Source: Thermoplasmata archaeon (GTDB taxonomy: Archaea; Thermoplasmatota; Thermoplasmata; GCA-020350865). From it: a stretch of DNA of 6,949 nt. The notes beneath the pieces are model-generated. The model saw only the letters and a list, made by a program, of their open reading frames with translations, ran no database searches and was not told where the DNA came from. Location: NCBI GenBank assembly GCA_020351895.1, contig CP070672.1:3547304-3554252 (forward strand). The letters are read 5' to 3'. This document shows positions 6,633 through 6,949 of the stretch, piece after piece. Each line of letters starts with the position of its first letter. Within the stretch, counting starts at the first letter, position 1. A program made the translations under genes and the position numbers.

Positions 6633-6949
6633 TTACCCCGCCGTCCTCTCCCTGATTGTCTTCTCAGTATCAATGCTTCTTGCGTACCGTATCGGGACAA
6701 AAGAAGAGAGCTCCACGAACATGGCACCCAGTATTAGTATCATGAATGTTGAACTGACTATGAAGATGATGGGGAAGTAGAAGATCACATCCTCCATGAC
6801 CCTGGCAAGGACCTCGGCAAAGAGGTATGCAAAGGGTATGCTGACTATGGCTGAAAGGGCCCCTAAAAATCCCATCTCGATCATAATGGACTTTGCGGTC
6901 CTCCACTTCGAGATTCCCAATGTATCTAGGGTGGCGTATTCAACGTCCC
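6633..6949 (-). CDS. Second FtsX-type ABC transporter permease, C-terminal end (partial)
   Basis: The reading frame is open to the right edge of the window, so this is the last 104 residues of a longer gene; the TTG at 6920 is internal, not a start. The visible part begins DVEYATLDTLGISKWRTAKS, which lines up with RDYATMKTLGTSIRRLSYLI of the permease at 2027-4480, the cytoplasmic segment typical of FtsX domains. Two hydrophobic helices follow (about 26-48 and 55-82 of the visible part), and the protein ends IRERTAG, close to the IRERSTG end of the other permease. The two are therefore related in sequence and topology but clearly diverged. It would need an ATPase partner, which may lie further right or be shared. 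Its substrate is unknown. Confidence 0.86.
   Translation of the reverse strand, partial: DVEYATLDTLGISKWRTAKSIMIEMGFLGALSAIVSIPFAYLFAEVLARVMEDVIFYFPIIFIVSSTFMILILGAMFVELSSFVPIRYARSIDTEKTIRERTAG

Noticed and set aside
6918..6920. TTG as the start of a small 95-residue membrane protein
   Set aside because: The frame stays open to the window edge, and residues upstream of the TTG (DVEYATLDT) match the FtsX-domain pattern, so this is the tail of a larger permease.

Overview
The window looks archaeal, probably from the broad Euryarchaeota or Thermoplasmatota; I cannot place it more finely. Evidence: the two usable intergenic promoters read as archaeal BRE/TATA elements (TTATATAC on the minus strand at 5923-5930, TTTAAATA on the plus strand at 6075-6082) rather than -35/-10 boxes. 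Start codons follow Shine-Dalgarno (SD) sequences of the GGAGGTGA type, and arginine is written largely with AGG/AGA. No rRNA, tRNA, CRISPR array or mobile element was seen.

Layout. Positions 1-2023 (plus) hold a bacterial-type nucleotide excision repair unit: the last 30 codons of uvrC, joined by an ATGA stop/start overlap to a complete uvrB. UvrC stops just after the end of its endonuclease domain, so it appears to lack the usual C-terminal helix-hairpin-helix region. Positions 2027-5856 (minus) hold a compact three-gene operon, transcribed from right to left: a TetR-family regulator, a MacB/LolD-type ABC ATPase joined to it by an ATGA overlap, and a duplicated FtsX-type permease with eight predicted membrane segments. 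The permease gene ends 3 bp from the end of uvrB, in a tail-to-tail arrangement.

Positions 5857-6162 are a regulatory region between divergent genes. It contains a near-perfect TetR-type palindrome just downstream of the operon's TATA box, where a bound repressor would block initiation. Upstream of that TATA box is an 8-bp direct repeat with one-helical-turn spacing, followed by several T-tracts and a separate plus-strand promoter. Positions 6163-6606 (plus) encode a small cysteine-rich protein of the C_GCAxxG_C_C family, putative redox proteins often found near transporter genes. Positions 6633-6949 (minus) are the C-terminal end of a second FtsX-type permease that continues beyond the window.

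How the genes may work together: the regulator, ATPase and permease most simply form a self-repressed ABC export or membrane-remodelling system. The small redox protein lies between two such transporter loci and could be linked to them, but only position supports that. Nothing here is clearly a new system. The most worthwhile leads are the truncated UvrC, the dense promoter architecture, and the redox protein between two FtsX-family loci.
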